Assembly (NCBI GenBank): GCA_021805735.1
Contig: JAJZEE010000015.1
Location: 1-50,813, forward strand
Direction of reading: 5' to 3'
DNA: 50,813 nucleotides
DNA from: Bacillota bacterium
GTDB lineage: Bacteria > Bacillota > Bacilli > Alicyclobacillales > SLC66
The position numbers and the translations under genes were made by a program. Shown in pieces: positions 41,159 through 50,207 of the stretch. Within the stretch, counting starts at the first letter, position 1, and every line of letters starts with the position of its first letter. Under the pieces are notes generated by a model. It was not told the DNA's origin. It worked only from the letters and a program-made list of their open reading frames with translations, and did no database searches.

Positions 41159-43389
41159 GTGTGGATACCGATCAACGCGGTATAGCGGAGCTGGAGGGAA
41201 AATTATTTATCTCGCTCCGGCCATACAAGTTGAATGGGCAGTCCGCTTGGCATGACCCCGTCGAACTCAAGGCTGCTCATCTGATCTCTGGAGAAATGGC
41301 GCGCACCGGGCAAGTTCTCCCCTTTCAACAGACAGGTGAGTTTATCTTTGTCGCTGCGGTGGATCCGGAGAGCCCCTCTGCCCTCTCTGTGACGGAGTTT
41401 GTAGAAGGTAAGGTCATTTTATGTAGGGTAGAGCCAGAGGATTTGGTTCATGCGCAGGATCGCGTGTACGGACTCTTATCAGGATTGCCAGATGAGCGAC
41501 TTGGCGCATACCTGATGGCCAGCGGACGCATATCACCTGCTGAACTCTCGGCGGCCCTGCAGGAACAGAGGAGTGCAGACACGAAGATCAAGATTGGATC
41601 AATTTTGATGAATAGGGGATCCGCATCTCACTGGGATATTGCGGAGGCTTTTGCGATGCAACGAGGATTGCCCCTGATAGATCTCCTAAATGGAAACAAT
41701 ACCGCAGCCCTTTTTTGCGATCCATCTCTCTTTGCGGCATGGGATCTCGTTGACGAGCGATTCTGGTTTCGCCATCTGATCGTTCCACTGGCGCTTGATG
41801 AATACAGCGTAACGGTTGCCATGGTTGACGTAGACGATCAAGAGGCGTTAGTGCAGTTGCAATCCCTGACCAATCGCCGGGTGCGGGTATTTGTTACAGG
41901 TTACCGTGATGTCATGATGGCGCTGAACTTACGATTTCGCAAGGAGCACGAGGAAGAGAGCCGGATGTCGCTATTGAATCGGAGTCCAGAAGATAGTGCC
42001 TTCAAACAGATATCGCGGGTTCAGGCGTTCTGGTTGATTGGTATTGCCCTCGCATTAACCGTTGGTTTTGTCATAAACTCATTGGTTACTGGAACCGTGT
42101 TGGCTGCACTGGTAGAAGTACTTTACGGCGTCACCAGCATATTTAGACTGTGGGCGATGCAAAAGTCGGCGGGCAGCGATGCGGAATTCATCATCACAAA
42201 GGCGGATATCGACAGCATCCCTCTCACTTCTTTGCCGGAGTATACAGTTCTTGTGCCACTTTACCGGGAAGCGGCCGTTCTGCCCACCTTAACTGAGGCG
42301 ATCAAGCGCTTGCAGTATCCAAAGGATCGCCTGGATGTGAAGTTTCTGCTTGAAGAGGACGATACAGAAACGATTGCAGCGGCGCGCGACGCCGGTCTGC
42401 CAAACTACATCGAGTTGGTGATCGTGCCCGCATCTGAACCGCGAACCAAGCCAAAGGCTTGCAACTATGGCCTGACCAAAGCGCGTGGAGAGTATCTTGT
42501 CATTTTTGATGCAGAGGATATCCCGGAACCAGATCAATTGCTCAAGGCGATCACCGTGTTTCGGCAAAACGAAAATGATCAACTGGCCTGTGTGCAGGCG
42601 AAGCTATCGTATTACAATGAGAACCAAAACATCCAGACACGCTGGTTTACCGCAGAGTACGCGAACTGGTTTGAACTGATGCTGCCGGCGCTTTTCACGT
42701 TGCGGATGCCGATCCCACTCGGCGGCAGTTCCAACCACTTTCGGACAGCCGTGCTCCGTGAGTTGGGGGCCTGGGACCCCTTTAACGTCACAGAAGATGC
42801 GGATCTGGGTGTCAGATTGCATAAGACAGGGTACCACACCGCCGTCATGAACTCTGTCACCTATGAAGAGGCCAATTCTGACTTCGTCAACTGGATGCGT
42901 CAGCGGTCTCGTTGGGTCAAGGGGTACTTGCAAACCTGGCTGGTGCACATGCGGCACCCTATCAGACTATGGAAAGAACTCAAACCAATCGGTTTCTTCG
43001 GATTTCAGGCGACGATCGGTGGAACGGCTCTCCAGTTCCTTTTGAATCCCATCCTGTGGGGGCTCACGCTCTCGTGGTATCTGTTTCGGCCCATGTTTCT
43101 CATGGCCGTGTTCTCAGGCTGGATATTTTACTTGGGCTCCTTAAGCCTTTTCTTAGGGAACGTCGCTTTTACATACGCAAATATCGTTGGCGTTTTGAAG
43201 TCAGGAAGATGGAGTCTCGCCAAGTGGGCGCTTCTCAGCCCGATCTATTGGGTGTTTATGTCGATCGCTTCCTATAAGGCGCTGGTTCAGTTGGTTTTCA
43301 AACCCTCGTACTGGGAGAAAACAGTGCATGGACTCTCGAATGTCAAGGCGAACGAGCATCTAATCTTGGATAAGAATGTTCAGCTGTAA
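41155..43389 (+). CDS. Membrane glycosyltransferase (GT2) with N-terminal MshEN-like c-di-GMP-binding domain
   Basis: 744 residues. Residues about 115-180 contain two tandem copies of the MshEN pattern, RLGAYLMASGRISPAELSAA and KIGSILMNRGSASHWDIAEA, the fold that binds c-di-GMP in MshE and in GspE-N-type domains. After two membrane helices comes a family 2 glycosyltransferase: VLVPLYREAAVLPTL, the DAEDIPEP acidic motif, TEDADLG and the QxxRW motif in QRSRWVKG, then four membrane helices. This is the layout of processive synthases such as cellulose synthase. Likely function: c-di-GMP-stimulated synthesis and export of a surface polysaccharide. The sugar is unknown. A c-di-GMP riboswitch controls a nearby gene. 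Confidence 0.88.
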   Translation: MSVDTDQRGIAELEGKLFISLRPYKLNGQSAWHDPVELKAAHLISGEMARTGQVLPFQQTGEFIFVAAVDPESPSALSVTEFVEGKVILCRVEPEDLVHAQDRVYGLLSGLPDERLGAYLMASGRISPAELSAALQEQRSADTKIKIGSILMNRGSASHWDIAEAFAMQRGLPLIDLLNGNNTAALFCDPSLFAAWDLVDERFWFRHLIVPLALDEYSVTVAMVDVDDQEALVQLQSLTNRRVRVFVTGYRDVMMALNLRFRKEHEEESRMSLLNRSPEDSAFKQISRVQAFWLIGIALALTVGFVINSLVTGTVLAALVEVLYGVTSIFRLWAMQKSAGSDAEFIITKADIDSIPLTSLPEYTVLVPLYREAAVLPTLTEAIKRLQYPKDRLDVKFLLEEDDTETIAAARDAGLPNYIELVIVPASEPRTKPKACNYGLTKARGEYLVIFDAEDIPEPDQLLKAITVFRQNENDQLACVQAKLSYYNENQNIQTRWFTAEYANWFELMLPALFTLRMPIPLGGSSNHFRTAVLRELGAWDPFNVTEDADLGVRLHKTGYHTAVMNSVTYEEANSDFVNWMRQRSRWVKGYLQTWLVHMRHPIRLWKELKPIGFFGFQATIGGTALQFLLNPILWGLTLSWYLFRPMFLMAVFSGWIFYLGSLSLFLGNVAFTYANIVGVLKSGRWSLAKWALLSPIYWVFMSIASYKALVQLVFKPSYWEKTVHGLSNVKANEHLILDKNVQL

Positions 43390-43442
43390 TTCATAGCGGT
43401 CATGCTGAGGCGCCGGGATTCGCCAAAACCACCGAGGCGTAG

Positions 43443-44041
43443 ATCCCGGATCAATTCAGTGAACTCGGTCTGATTGTTCTTGTGTCTCTTGGGGGACGAT
43501 GGGGCAAGAAATTGCTGACACTTTTGGAGGGTGTCGCTTTGACGCGGATCGGTAACTGGTTTCGTTTAATCGTCATCATTGTCTCCTTGCCCTTTACTAG
43601 ACCTGCGTTCGCACTGGGCATTCTTCACCCTGTTCTCGGACTCATTATTTTTGGACTGATTCTTTTGTCGCTCGTAGGGATCGCACGTTCCCTTGGCCTG
43701 CAGAACCGGAATCTACAGGCAACCTCCCGTTTGCTCACATCCAGATGGCGCCGTCTAACATTGGCTGCAGTGGGGCGTCCGTATTAACCATACTGTTGAT
43801 TCCCATGTACACTCGGGAATCGGGAAACTTCGGCAAGCCTGTGATCGTGGCGAAATCGCGACTGCAGGATCTGATGCCGACGTTCTCTAGGTCTAAACGT
43901 ACACTCGTAGGCACGTATAACGAGGAAAGCGTGCTGGAACCGGGTTCCACCACCACGGCCATGAGGTATACAGGGCTGTTTGGAAATGATGAGCTTGTAG
44001 GGTTGTGGTGGACGCCGCAACCGATGAGTATTGAGGTTTGA
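43443..44041 (+). pseudogene. Decayed third exosortase gene
   Basis: Two frames (43443-43787 and 43745-44041) together resemble the second half of the two intact exosortases. The first has GNWFRLIVIIVSLPF with the Arg and LGILHPVLGLIIFGLI with the His; the second has LMPTFSRSKRTLVGTYNEES and LEPGSTTTAMRYTGLFGNDE, the beginning of the EpsI-like part. The N-terminal half with the catalytic Cys is missing, a frameshift separates the two frames and the C-terminus is cut off. It cannot work as an exosortase. The locus has evidently carried three copies. Confidence 0.85.
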
Positions 44042-44049
44042 TAAACGCA

Positions 44050-44089
44050 AACCCGCTACGCATCGGTCCGTCTAGATGCGTAGCGGGTT
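44050..44089. terminator. Strong bidirectional hairpin between convergent genes
   Basis: Fifteen bases at 44050-44064 (AACCCGCTACGCATC) pair perfectly with 44075-44089 around a ten-base loop. It lies between the exosortase pseudogene and the end of the minus-strand membrane gene. Neither side has a strong T-run. Confidence 0.65.
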
Positions 44090-44093
44090 CCCG

Positions 44094-45755
44094 TCATGGC
44101 GCGGTTGGGAGAACGGCATAGAGACGATCGCCGCCAGGAAACTGCTTAATGAATTTGGTCCAGGGAACACCTCCTGACCAAAGAGATGGATAGGTTCCGG
44201 TAATGGCGTCGGACGCTTTGGTGAAGTTATTGACTGGAGGCGCCAGAATCGCACCGACGCGTCCACGAGGATTTTCGAGTACGGCTTTGAAATTGGGGTC
44301 GACTGTGAACACGATTTGCGCTGGATTATGAATCAATGGGATCACTGCATACGAGGTGAAGCTGGATATTAATACTCGCATCTTCGGGTGAGCCGCGATA
44401 TAATTCGCAACTTCTTTTCCCGCCATGATGGTTGGCCAAACACCTAGGCCTATTTGTTTGGTCGAATTCCCAATTACGATGTTATGGGCAACATTGTTGA
44501 CCACCCAGTTGTCACCGTTCCCCCATACGGGATTCTGGAGTGTTGAGAACGTGACGACGTCCGCTGACAGAAGCAGGATGCATGCGCCAACGGCGCTCCA
44601 TTGCCGCCACTTCAAGGGAAAGGTGGATATAAGATAACCGCAGAGCATGAACCCGAATGGGATGTAGTAGATGAAGAACCGCGTCCAGTCTGCCGAACGG
44701 TGACTGTATAGCATGATGAGTTGCAACAAGGGCGCGCCAAGTGAACCCAACAAGATTGGCAATCCAACAGAATGTTCCTTTCGGCGAAACTGCAGTGCAA
44801 GCACAGCAAGCGCAGCGGGAATATAGGGCCAGAAAAGAATAGAAAAGTGCATGACCTGTGCGAGCGCTACACTCAGGTGATGCCTGGCGGCGATGACTGC
44901 CGGAGTGTTATATAACCCGGAAGTAAGCTGCACCGTGTTGCTATAGCGGGATGAGGCGAAATACAGAGGGTTATGCATAATCATCCAGTTGAGCAGGATC
45001 CAAGTGATTCCCGCAGTGACCACGGGAAACCAAAATGCGACAAGCATTGCCTCTGCTTTGCGCCAATTCCGGTTTTTGCGATAGACTGAGAACGCTAGGC
45101 CTACACCCATTGCTGCGCCGATCGGAACACTCTCGTATCGCACCATGAAACCGGCCGCGAGCCAGACTGCAGCTATGATCAAACGATTCAATTCCTCAGT
45201 CTGAAGGTAGCCGATTACGTTATCCGCGCACGCCACGCAGATCGCAGCCATCATTCCGTCAGTCATCCCGTTGCCTCCATATAGAAGAAGCATAGGATTG
45301 GCGATATACAACAGACACCAGAGAATGCGAGCCGTGCGTCCGAGGCCAAAGCGCCACAGGATGCGGTTCAAGTGGTAAACGCCGACGGCAGCGAAACAGG
45401 AGGAAATGATGTTGGCGGCAAATCCGTATTCCGTTAGTGGTGGCCAAAGGCTGCGAAATAGGGCGAGCGGGATGGATAGCAGGCTCGGAAGTGGATTCCA
45501 TAGGAACCCAACAGCCGCCAAGTGGAAACCGGGACGCAACACAGTATAAAGCCCAGACAACGCACGGCTCATCGCGTCCCCATAAACGATGTGATAGTGA
45601 AAGACAAGTTGATATCCGACAAATAAGGAAAGCGCGAGTACGAAAAGCGCGAGTATGCGACCCTCCCACTTTGGGTAATTAGCCACTTCTCTGGTTTCAT
45701 TCGTTTCGATTGCCGCGTTAACGGGTATTGCTGATCGACTCCATACTGTGGACAA
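44094..45755 (-). CDS. Multi-pass membrane protein, GT39/GT-C glycosyltransferase-like
   Basis: About 553 residues, with ten or more membrane helices. The first outer loop has VYGDAMSRALSGLYTVLRPG with an acidic residue after the first helix, as in GT-C fold enzymes (PMT/ArnT type) that use polyprenyl-phosphate sugars. The C-terminal 140 residues form a soluble, extracytoplasmic domain (GKEVANYIAAHPKMRVLISS). A TTG at 45755 follows GGGAGGT; the frame extends five codons further. The DPM1-like gene at 50465 could make its donor. A role in glycosylating surface proteins or building the locus polysaccharide is inference. Confidence 0.75.
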   Translation of the reverse strand: MSTVWSRSAIPVNAAIETNETREVANYPKWEGRILALFVLALSLFVGYQLVFHYHIVYGDAMSRALSGLYTVLRPGFHLAAVGFLWNPLPSLLSIPLALFRSLWPPLTEYGFAANIISSCFAAVGVYHLNRILWRFGLGRTARILWCLLYIANPMLLLYGGNGMTDGMMAAICVACADNVIGYLQTEELNRLIIAAVWLAAGFMVRYESVPIGAAMGVGLAFSVYRKNRNWRKAEAMLVAFWFPVVTAGITWILLNWMIMHNPLYFASSRYSNTVQLTSGLYNTPAVIAARHHLSVALAQVMHFSILFWPYIPAALAVLALQFRRKEHSVGLPILLGSLGAPLLQLIMLYSHRSADWTRFFIYYIPFGFMLCGYLISTFPLKWRQWSAVGACILLLSADVVTFSTLQNPVWGNGDNWVVNNVAHNIVIGNSTKQIGLGVWPTIMAGKEVANYIAAHPKMRVLISSFTSYAVIPLIHNPAQIVFTVDPNFKAVLENPRGRVGAILAPPVNNFTKASDAITGTYPSLWSGGVPWTKFIKQFPGGDRLYAVLPTAP

Positions 45756-45971
45756 AGCAATACCTCCCAATTATGTTCCATAGCAAGAATGTATACGATA
45801 GAACGTGTTTCCACAACATTCAAAGATCCTTCTATAGATAAGAAAAAGCGCTGTACAACAAGGCGTTTTGCCTACTCGCAAGTGAAGTTAAAGGAAATTT
45901 TATTGTGTTTTGTCTGGTGGGTATGGATAAAAAAGAGAGTCAGGATGATTGATGGACCGGCGTAAAAAAAG

Positions 45972-46001
45972 TTGCAGATAGATATTCAGAAATGATAAGA
46001 T
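45972..46001 (+). promoter_or_regulatory. Probable promoter of the c-di-GMP riboswitch transcript
   Basis: TTGCAG (45972-45977), an 18-base spacer and TAAGAT (45996-46001). Transcription would start near 46008, where the aptamer begins. The first part of the gap, 45756-45970, shows nothing else that I can support. Confidence 0.45.
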
Positions 46002-46009
46002 GCATGTGA

Positions 46010-46094
46010 GTGTAAAAGGCAAACTCGTCGAAAGGCGGGGGCGCAAAACTAGAGGGGCTAAGGCGCGTACGCGCTAGGCCAGCCAGCTGCCGCG
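46010..46094 (+). promoter_or_regulatory. Cyclic di-GMP-I (GEMM-I) riboswitch
   Basis: The conserved blocks are in order: GGCAAAC at 46018-46024, the GAAA tetraloop hairpin, GCGCAAAAC, then GGGGCTAAGGCGCGTACGCG and the tetraloop-receptor side TAGGCCAGCCAGCTGCCG. This matches the GEMM-I pattern (GCAAAC, GAAA, GACGCAAAG, CUA, AGCCAGGUUGCCG). It senses the second messenger c-di-GMP. The last eight bases, CTGCCGCG at 46087-46094, are exactly complementary to CGCGGCAG at 46114-46121, the 5' part of the terminator. Ligand binding should free the terminator, so high c-di-GMP probably switches the gene off; the sign of the response is inference. Confidence 0.9.
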
Positions 46095-46115
46095 TTTTAT
46101 TTTGCGCTGAATCCG

Positions 46116-46143
46116 CGGCAGGAACATTTCTGCCGTATTTTTT
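46116..46143 (+). terminator. Rho-independent terminator of the c-di-GMP riboswitch
   Basis: CGGCAG (46116-46121) and CTGCCG (46130-46135) form the stem around an eight-base loop; TATTTTTT follows. It ends 22 bases before the GTG of the secreted hydrolase gene and is the expression platform of the riboswitch. Confidence 0.85.
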
Positions 46144-46165
46144 GTGCCCAAAAGGAGGACACACA

Positions 46166-48484
46166 GTGCAAAAGAGCTTATTGTCGACCACTCTGGCGAC
46201 AAGTATGGTCGGTAGTCTCATCGCCTTATTGTGTTTCACACCTGCAGCGCAGGCATTTGGTCAAGCTAATGTGCCAGGCATACCTATTTCCACATCCGAT
46301 TTCGGGGTCAACACGTTTGCATGGGATTCGCAGATTACCACGACCGGAGCCACATCGGCGCTGGAATCACTCGGCGTTGGTATGCAACAGTTTCCGAACT
46401 CAGTCAACTGGAATTGGCAGACGAACATGGCAGTTGCCAACCCGCAGAATCCAGTCAATCCGAGCAGTAGTCCTGAGAGTCTGAATGCCTGGGGTAAACT
46501 ATTGACAGCCACAGGGCAGACGGGTCTATATATATACAATTACGATCAGGCGCCTGGATGGACAGGCGGCGGCACGGCGCAGGATGCAACGCAGCTTGCA
46601 GATTATATTTTGCAACACCATATACCCGTGTCTGCCATAGTAATCGGCTCTGAAGAATACGGACAGTGGAATTTTTCTCAAAATCTTCACAAGAATAAGT
46701 CGGCACTCGCGTACGCGGAAAATGCAGCAGTTATAGCGCAAGCTATTCACACTGTCCTGCCCGCTGTCAAGATCGGCGTGAGTTTTGAGGATGGGCTCTC
46801 CGCGCACGCACTGGAGTGGGATCAAGACGTTCTACGACTTGACGCGCCGTATATCAACTTTCTGTCGGTGCACGCGTATCCATTCAGTTCTTCTGTGAGT
46901 CCATCCACACTGCTTCAGGGTTTGCCGTCCGCCATTGAGAAGCTCATGGCCACGGCAGATCAACAGATTGCCGCCAACGTGCCAGCCGCAATGGCATCCC
47001 GTATAACAGTTTGGGTTACAGAATGGAACCCCGAGTCAACGCCAGGCAGTCTATCCCTGACTTCTACGTACGGAGCGGCGATGGTCGAATCACTGGTCGC
47101 CTTAAGAGCGGCGGGGGCGCACAAGGTCTTTGTGTGGTCGTTTGACGGCGGTGCAGATGCGCCTGGAAACAACGGTACGTTTGGTCTGGTGGCAAATGGC
47201 GCGCTGGGTTCGTTGGCCATGAATCAACTGTATCCATCCGGTCAGGCTGTCGCGTCATTTATGCAGGCTGTCGGTACCGGTTCCTCATTGACTGCATGGA
47301 CCGGCGCTAACGGTTTTGTAGCAGAGGTGCAGGGTTCAGTTAGTAAAGCGTTCTTCATTAACACCACGGGTTCAACTCAATCATACGTGTACAATGGGTC
47401 GAACACGGTTGTTGTTCCTTCCGATTCTATGGTCGAGGTCTCGGCCAACGTACAGTCGGTAGTGGGCATGACAGCTTATCAGGAACCAAGTATTCCATTC
47501 AATGGAGTTCCATTGTCTCTGCCAGCGTTAATTCACGTTCCGCAGTCGTTATATGCTGGTGAAACAGTGACTATTCAGGGGGCGGGCTTCGGGAAACGGA
47601 AGGGATACATTCATCTGTCTCAAGGCCCGCTCGTTTGGGGCACTTCGACCTCGGCCACGGTTTCCTGGGGGCTGCCGGGAAACTTCAATGCTGTTGATAC
47701 ACTTTCCTGGAGTCCCAGTAAGATAACATTTGTCGTACCGAATAATACTTCGGCGCCCAATGGTCATTTCTACAGCGCGCTAAGCGCTGGCCGTTCGGCT
47801 ACCCTGTCGGTCGTCACGGCCGATCAGACGATTTCATCGGCGGCCAATGTGCAGGTTTCATCGGCGCCCCCCGTTACGCTTGAACAAGTGTCCACATCGA
47901 ATCTGTATCCTGGTGAATGGGTTACTTTGAAAGGAGTGAATTTTGGTTCAAACAAGAATGGTTCCTACCTCCACATATCAGACAATGGAGTAAACTGGGG
48001 GGCTCCTGGGAACTGGTACCACATCAACTTCTCTTCCTGGACAAATGACCGGATACGATTCCAGGTTCCAAACGGAATGAACGGATCCGGCGAACCGCTG
48101 CCGAGCGGTACCGCTACGCTTCAGGTCGTCAATGGCACGGGCGCTTCATCACAACCGCAGTCGATCACCGTCTCCGCGAATGGGGCGATCATATCCACGA
48201 TCTCGCCTACGACGATTACACCTGGAGAGTCTGTCAGTGTTGCAGGAACAGGATTCGGATCATCAACCGGATATGTTCAAATCGTGCAAGGAGGAACCAG
48301 TTGGGGGGCTCCTGGGAATGTCTATGGAGTAAAGATCACGGGATGGTCTGCGAATCAGGTTACTTTTTTAGTGCCGGATGGGAAGAATGCACCAGGTGTT
48401 GGTGTTCTAAGTGGGCCAGCGACCATTCGCATTGTAAGTTCACAGGGAGTTTCCACGGCTTCCGTACAGGTTAACGTAGGTTAA
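46166..48484 (+). CDS. Secreted glycoside-hydrolase-like protein with three IPT/TIG repeats, under c-di-GMP control
   Basis: 772 residues from a GTG eight bases after AAAGGAGG. The signal peptide ends near PAAQAFG. Residues 40-360 form a TIM-barrel clan-A type domain with a candidate acid/base Glu163 or Glu164 in VIGSEEYG and candidate nucleophile Glu286 in VWVTEWNPES, as in GH39/GH51/GH30-like enzymes. Three Ig-like IPT/TIG repeats follow from about residue 450 (LYAGETVTIQGAGFG, LYPGEWVTLKGVNFG, ITPGESVSVAGTGFG). It is homologous to the next gene (GVNTFAWD against GINTAAWD). It probably cleaves or binds an extracellular polysaccharide, perhaps the one made by this locus. No exosortase signal at its C-terminus. 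Confidence 0.8.
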   Translation: MQKSLLSTTLATSMVGSLIALLCFTPAAQAFGQANVPGIPISTSDFGVNTFAWDSQITTTGATSALESLGVGMQQFPNSVNWNWQTNMAVANPQNPVNPSSSPESLNAWGKLLTATGQTGLYIYNYDQAPGWTGGGTAQDATQLADYILQHHIPVSAIVIGSEEYGQWNFSQNLHKNKSALAYAENAAVIAQAIHTVLPAVKIGVSFEDGLSAHALEWDQDVLRLDAPYINFLSVHAYPFSSSVSPSTLLQGLPSAIEKLMATADQQIAANVPAAMASRITVWVTEWNPESTPGSLSLTSTYGAAMVESLVALRAAGAHKVFVWSFDGGADAPGNNGTFGLVANGALGSLAMNQLYPSGQAVASFMQAVGTGSSLTAWTGANGFVAEVQGSVSKAFFINTTGSTQSYVYNGSNTVVVPSDSMVEVSANVQSVVGMTAYQEPSIPFNGVPLSLPALIHVPQSLYAGETVTIQGAGFGKRKGYIHLSQGPLVWGTSTSATVSWGLPGNFNAVDTLSWSPSKITFVVPNNTSAPNGHFYSALSAGRSATLSVVTADQTISSAANVQVSSAPPVTLEQVSTSNLYPGEWVTLKGVNFGSNKNGSYLHISDNGVNWGAPGNWYHINFSSWTNDRIRFQVPNGMNGSGEPLPSGTATLQVVNGTGASSQPQSITVSANGAIISTISPTTITPGESVSVAGTGFGSSTGYVQIVQGGTSWGAPGNVYGVKITGWSANQVTFLVPDGKNAPGVGVLSGPATIRIVSSQGVSTASVQVNVG

Positions 48485-48514
48485 AATTTCATAGGGAAAC
48501 CCGCTTCGGTCAAC

Positions 48515-48531
48515 CCGGTCGTCTCGCAGTC
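48515..48531 (+). repeat. Conserved 17-base element downstream of the first hydrolase gene
   Basis: CCGGTCGTCTCGCAGTC matches 50191-50207 (after the second hydrolase gene) at 16 of 17 bases. It is the left part of a hairpin, ACCCGG (48513-48518) with CCGGGT (48539-48544). Equal position after two paralogous genes suggests a shared 3' processing or termination element, or a duplication trace. Confidence 0.5.
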
Positions 48532-48645
48532 AAAGATGCCGGGTCCTTTGATCGCCTACTCGCTTGACAGCGTTTTTCGGTTATGTAATTGTTTTTTCAT
48601 GCCTCATGTTCCGCAATGATGATTACATTGTCTGGAGGTGTATGG

Positions 48646-50181
48646 ATGTTGCATAGGAGATTTGTCCGTGAAGCGGCTGCTGTAGCACTGGCCATGGTGG
48701 CTGGTACGATGAGCGCACTCGCTGCCACGACGAACTCTGCGCGCATCACCTCCCTAATGTCCACGCATCCGGAGGTCAACGTGACGGTGAACACGCGGTC
48801 GGTTCTGAGCAAGGTGCCGAGCACTGCTGTGGGTATCAACACTGCGGCATGGGATCCTCAATTGACCAGTCCGGTCATCCCGGGTTTGATGCGCCGGGCG
48901 GGCATCAAAGTCATGCGGTATCCTGGCGGATCGTTTGCGGATGGGTATGATTGGAAAACGAACACTGAACTGGCGGCGAATAAGAGTAAAGAGTGGCGCC
49001 CTGCGACAGGTTTCAAGTCGTTCATGAGCGTTGTGCGCCAATCGGGCGCGCAGGCCATGATCACCGTGAACTACGGATCCAATTTCACTTATACGGGCGG
49101 CGGAACGCCTGCCAATGCAGCCGCATGGGTGCAGTACGCCAATGTCACGCATCACTATAATATCAAATATTGGGAAATTGGAAATGAAGTGTACGGCAAT
49201 GGCACCTATAAAACGAAATGGGAGACTGACCTGCACAAGCAACTCGGTCCGACAGTGTACGGCAAGAATGCACTCGCTTTCATCATGGCGATGAAGAAAG
49301 TCGATCCAAAGATCAAAGTCGGCGTGGTGCTGACGGCGCCGGGAAACTGGCCGTTCGGCGCGACTCCTGACTGGAACTCGGGTGTGCTGTCACAGGTGGG
49401 CAAGGCAGTCAACTTCGTGGATGTGCACTGGTACGCTCAAGCGCCTGGTCATGAATCGGACAGCGAACTGCTCGCTTCGACGAACACCATTCCGTATATG
49501 GTGAGCACGTTGCGCAAGGAGATCAATCAGTACTGCGGATCACACGCGAAGCACGTACAGATCATGGTCACGGAGACCAACTCCGTTTACTCTGCTCCAG
49601 GCAAACAGACGGTATCGCTCGTGAACGCACTGTTTCTGGCGAACGACTATATGACGTGGCTTGACAACGGTGCGGCAAACATCGATTGGTGGGATCTGCA
49701 TAACGGCGAGATGTTGGGAACCAATCACAGTTCTTCTCTCTATGGCACAGCACAGTACGGCGACTACGGCGTGCTGTCTTATGGAAATATGCGAAACGGA
49801 ATCTCGGAACCGCCGCTCAACGCGCCGTTTCCTACATATTACGGATTGCAAATGTTGACTCACATCGTCAATCCCGGGGCGAGACTCGTGCGGGCGGTCT
49901 CGAACCAGAGCATGGTCCAGGTGTACGCTGCGCGGCGTGCCGACGGCAAACTTTCGGTGCTGATGATTAATGACAGTCCGCACCATAGTTACAATGTCCA
50001 CGTGAATCTGGCTGATGAGGAGAGCCGTGCCAATTCGGCGACTGTCTACACCTACGGGGAAAATAGCATGAGCATCGCGTCTGCCAAAAGATCTATTCAT
50101 GGCACTGCATTCAGGCAAACTGTGCCGCCCTACTCGCTTACCACTGTCGTTCTGGTTCCTGCAGGACATCAGGGAAAATAG
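48646..50181 (+). CDS. Secreted glycoside hydrolase of clan GH-A (alpha-L-arabinofuranosidase-like)
   Basis: 511 residues. The ATG at 48646 follows GGAGGT; the longer frame has no signal and is rejected. The signal peptide ends near SALAA. The catalytic domain shows the clan-A pattern: MRYPGGSFADGYDW, acid/base Glu181 in EIGNEVYG, and nucleophile Glu310 in MVTETNS. The C-terminal 90 residues form a beta domain (KLSVLMINDSPHHSYNVHVN), as in GH51-like enzymes. The two catalytic Glu residues are present, so it is probably active on an arabinose-, xylose- or mannose-containing surface or environmental glycan. It is the paralogue of the protein at 46166, without the IPT/TIG repeats and apparently without its own riboswitch. 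Confidence 0.88.
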   Translation: MLHRRFVREAAAVALAMVAGTMSALAATTNSARITSLMSTHPEVNVTVNTRSVLSKVPSTAVGINTAAWDPQLTSPVIPGLMRRAGIKVMRYPGGSFADGYDWKTNTELAANKSKEWRPATGFKSFMSVVRQSGAQAMITVNYGSNFTYTGGGTPANAAAWVQYANVTHHYNIKYWEIGNEVYGNGTYKTKWETDLHKQLGPTVYGKNALAFIMAMKKVDPKIKVGVVLTAPGNWPFGATPDWNSGVLSQVGKAVNFVDVHWYAQAPGHESDSELLASTNTIPYMVSTLRKEINQYCGSHAKHVQIMVTETNSVYSAPGKQTVSLVNALFLANDYMTWLDNGAANIDWWDLHNGEMLGTNHSSSLYGTAQYGDYGVLSYGNMRNGISEPPLNAPFPTYYGLQMLTHIVNPGARLVRAVSNQSMVQVYAARRADGKLSVLMINDSPHHSYNVHVNLADEESRANSATVYTYGENSMSIASAKRSIHGTAFRQTVPPYSLTTVVLVPAGHQGK

Positions 50182-50190
50182 CGCCGCGAG

Positions 50191-50207
50191 CCGGTCGTCT
50201 CGGAGTC
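50191..50207 (+). repeat. Conserved 17-base element downstream of the second hydrolase gene
   Basis: CCGGTCGTCTCGGAGTC, 16 of 17 identical to 48515-48531, again at the 5' side of a small hairpin (CCGG at 50191-50194 with CCGG at 50214-50217). The rest of the gap up to 50464 is AT-rich and holds no gene that I can support. Confidence 0.5.
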
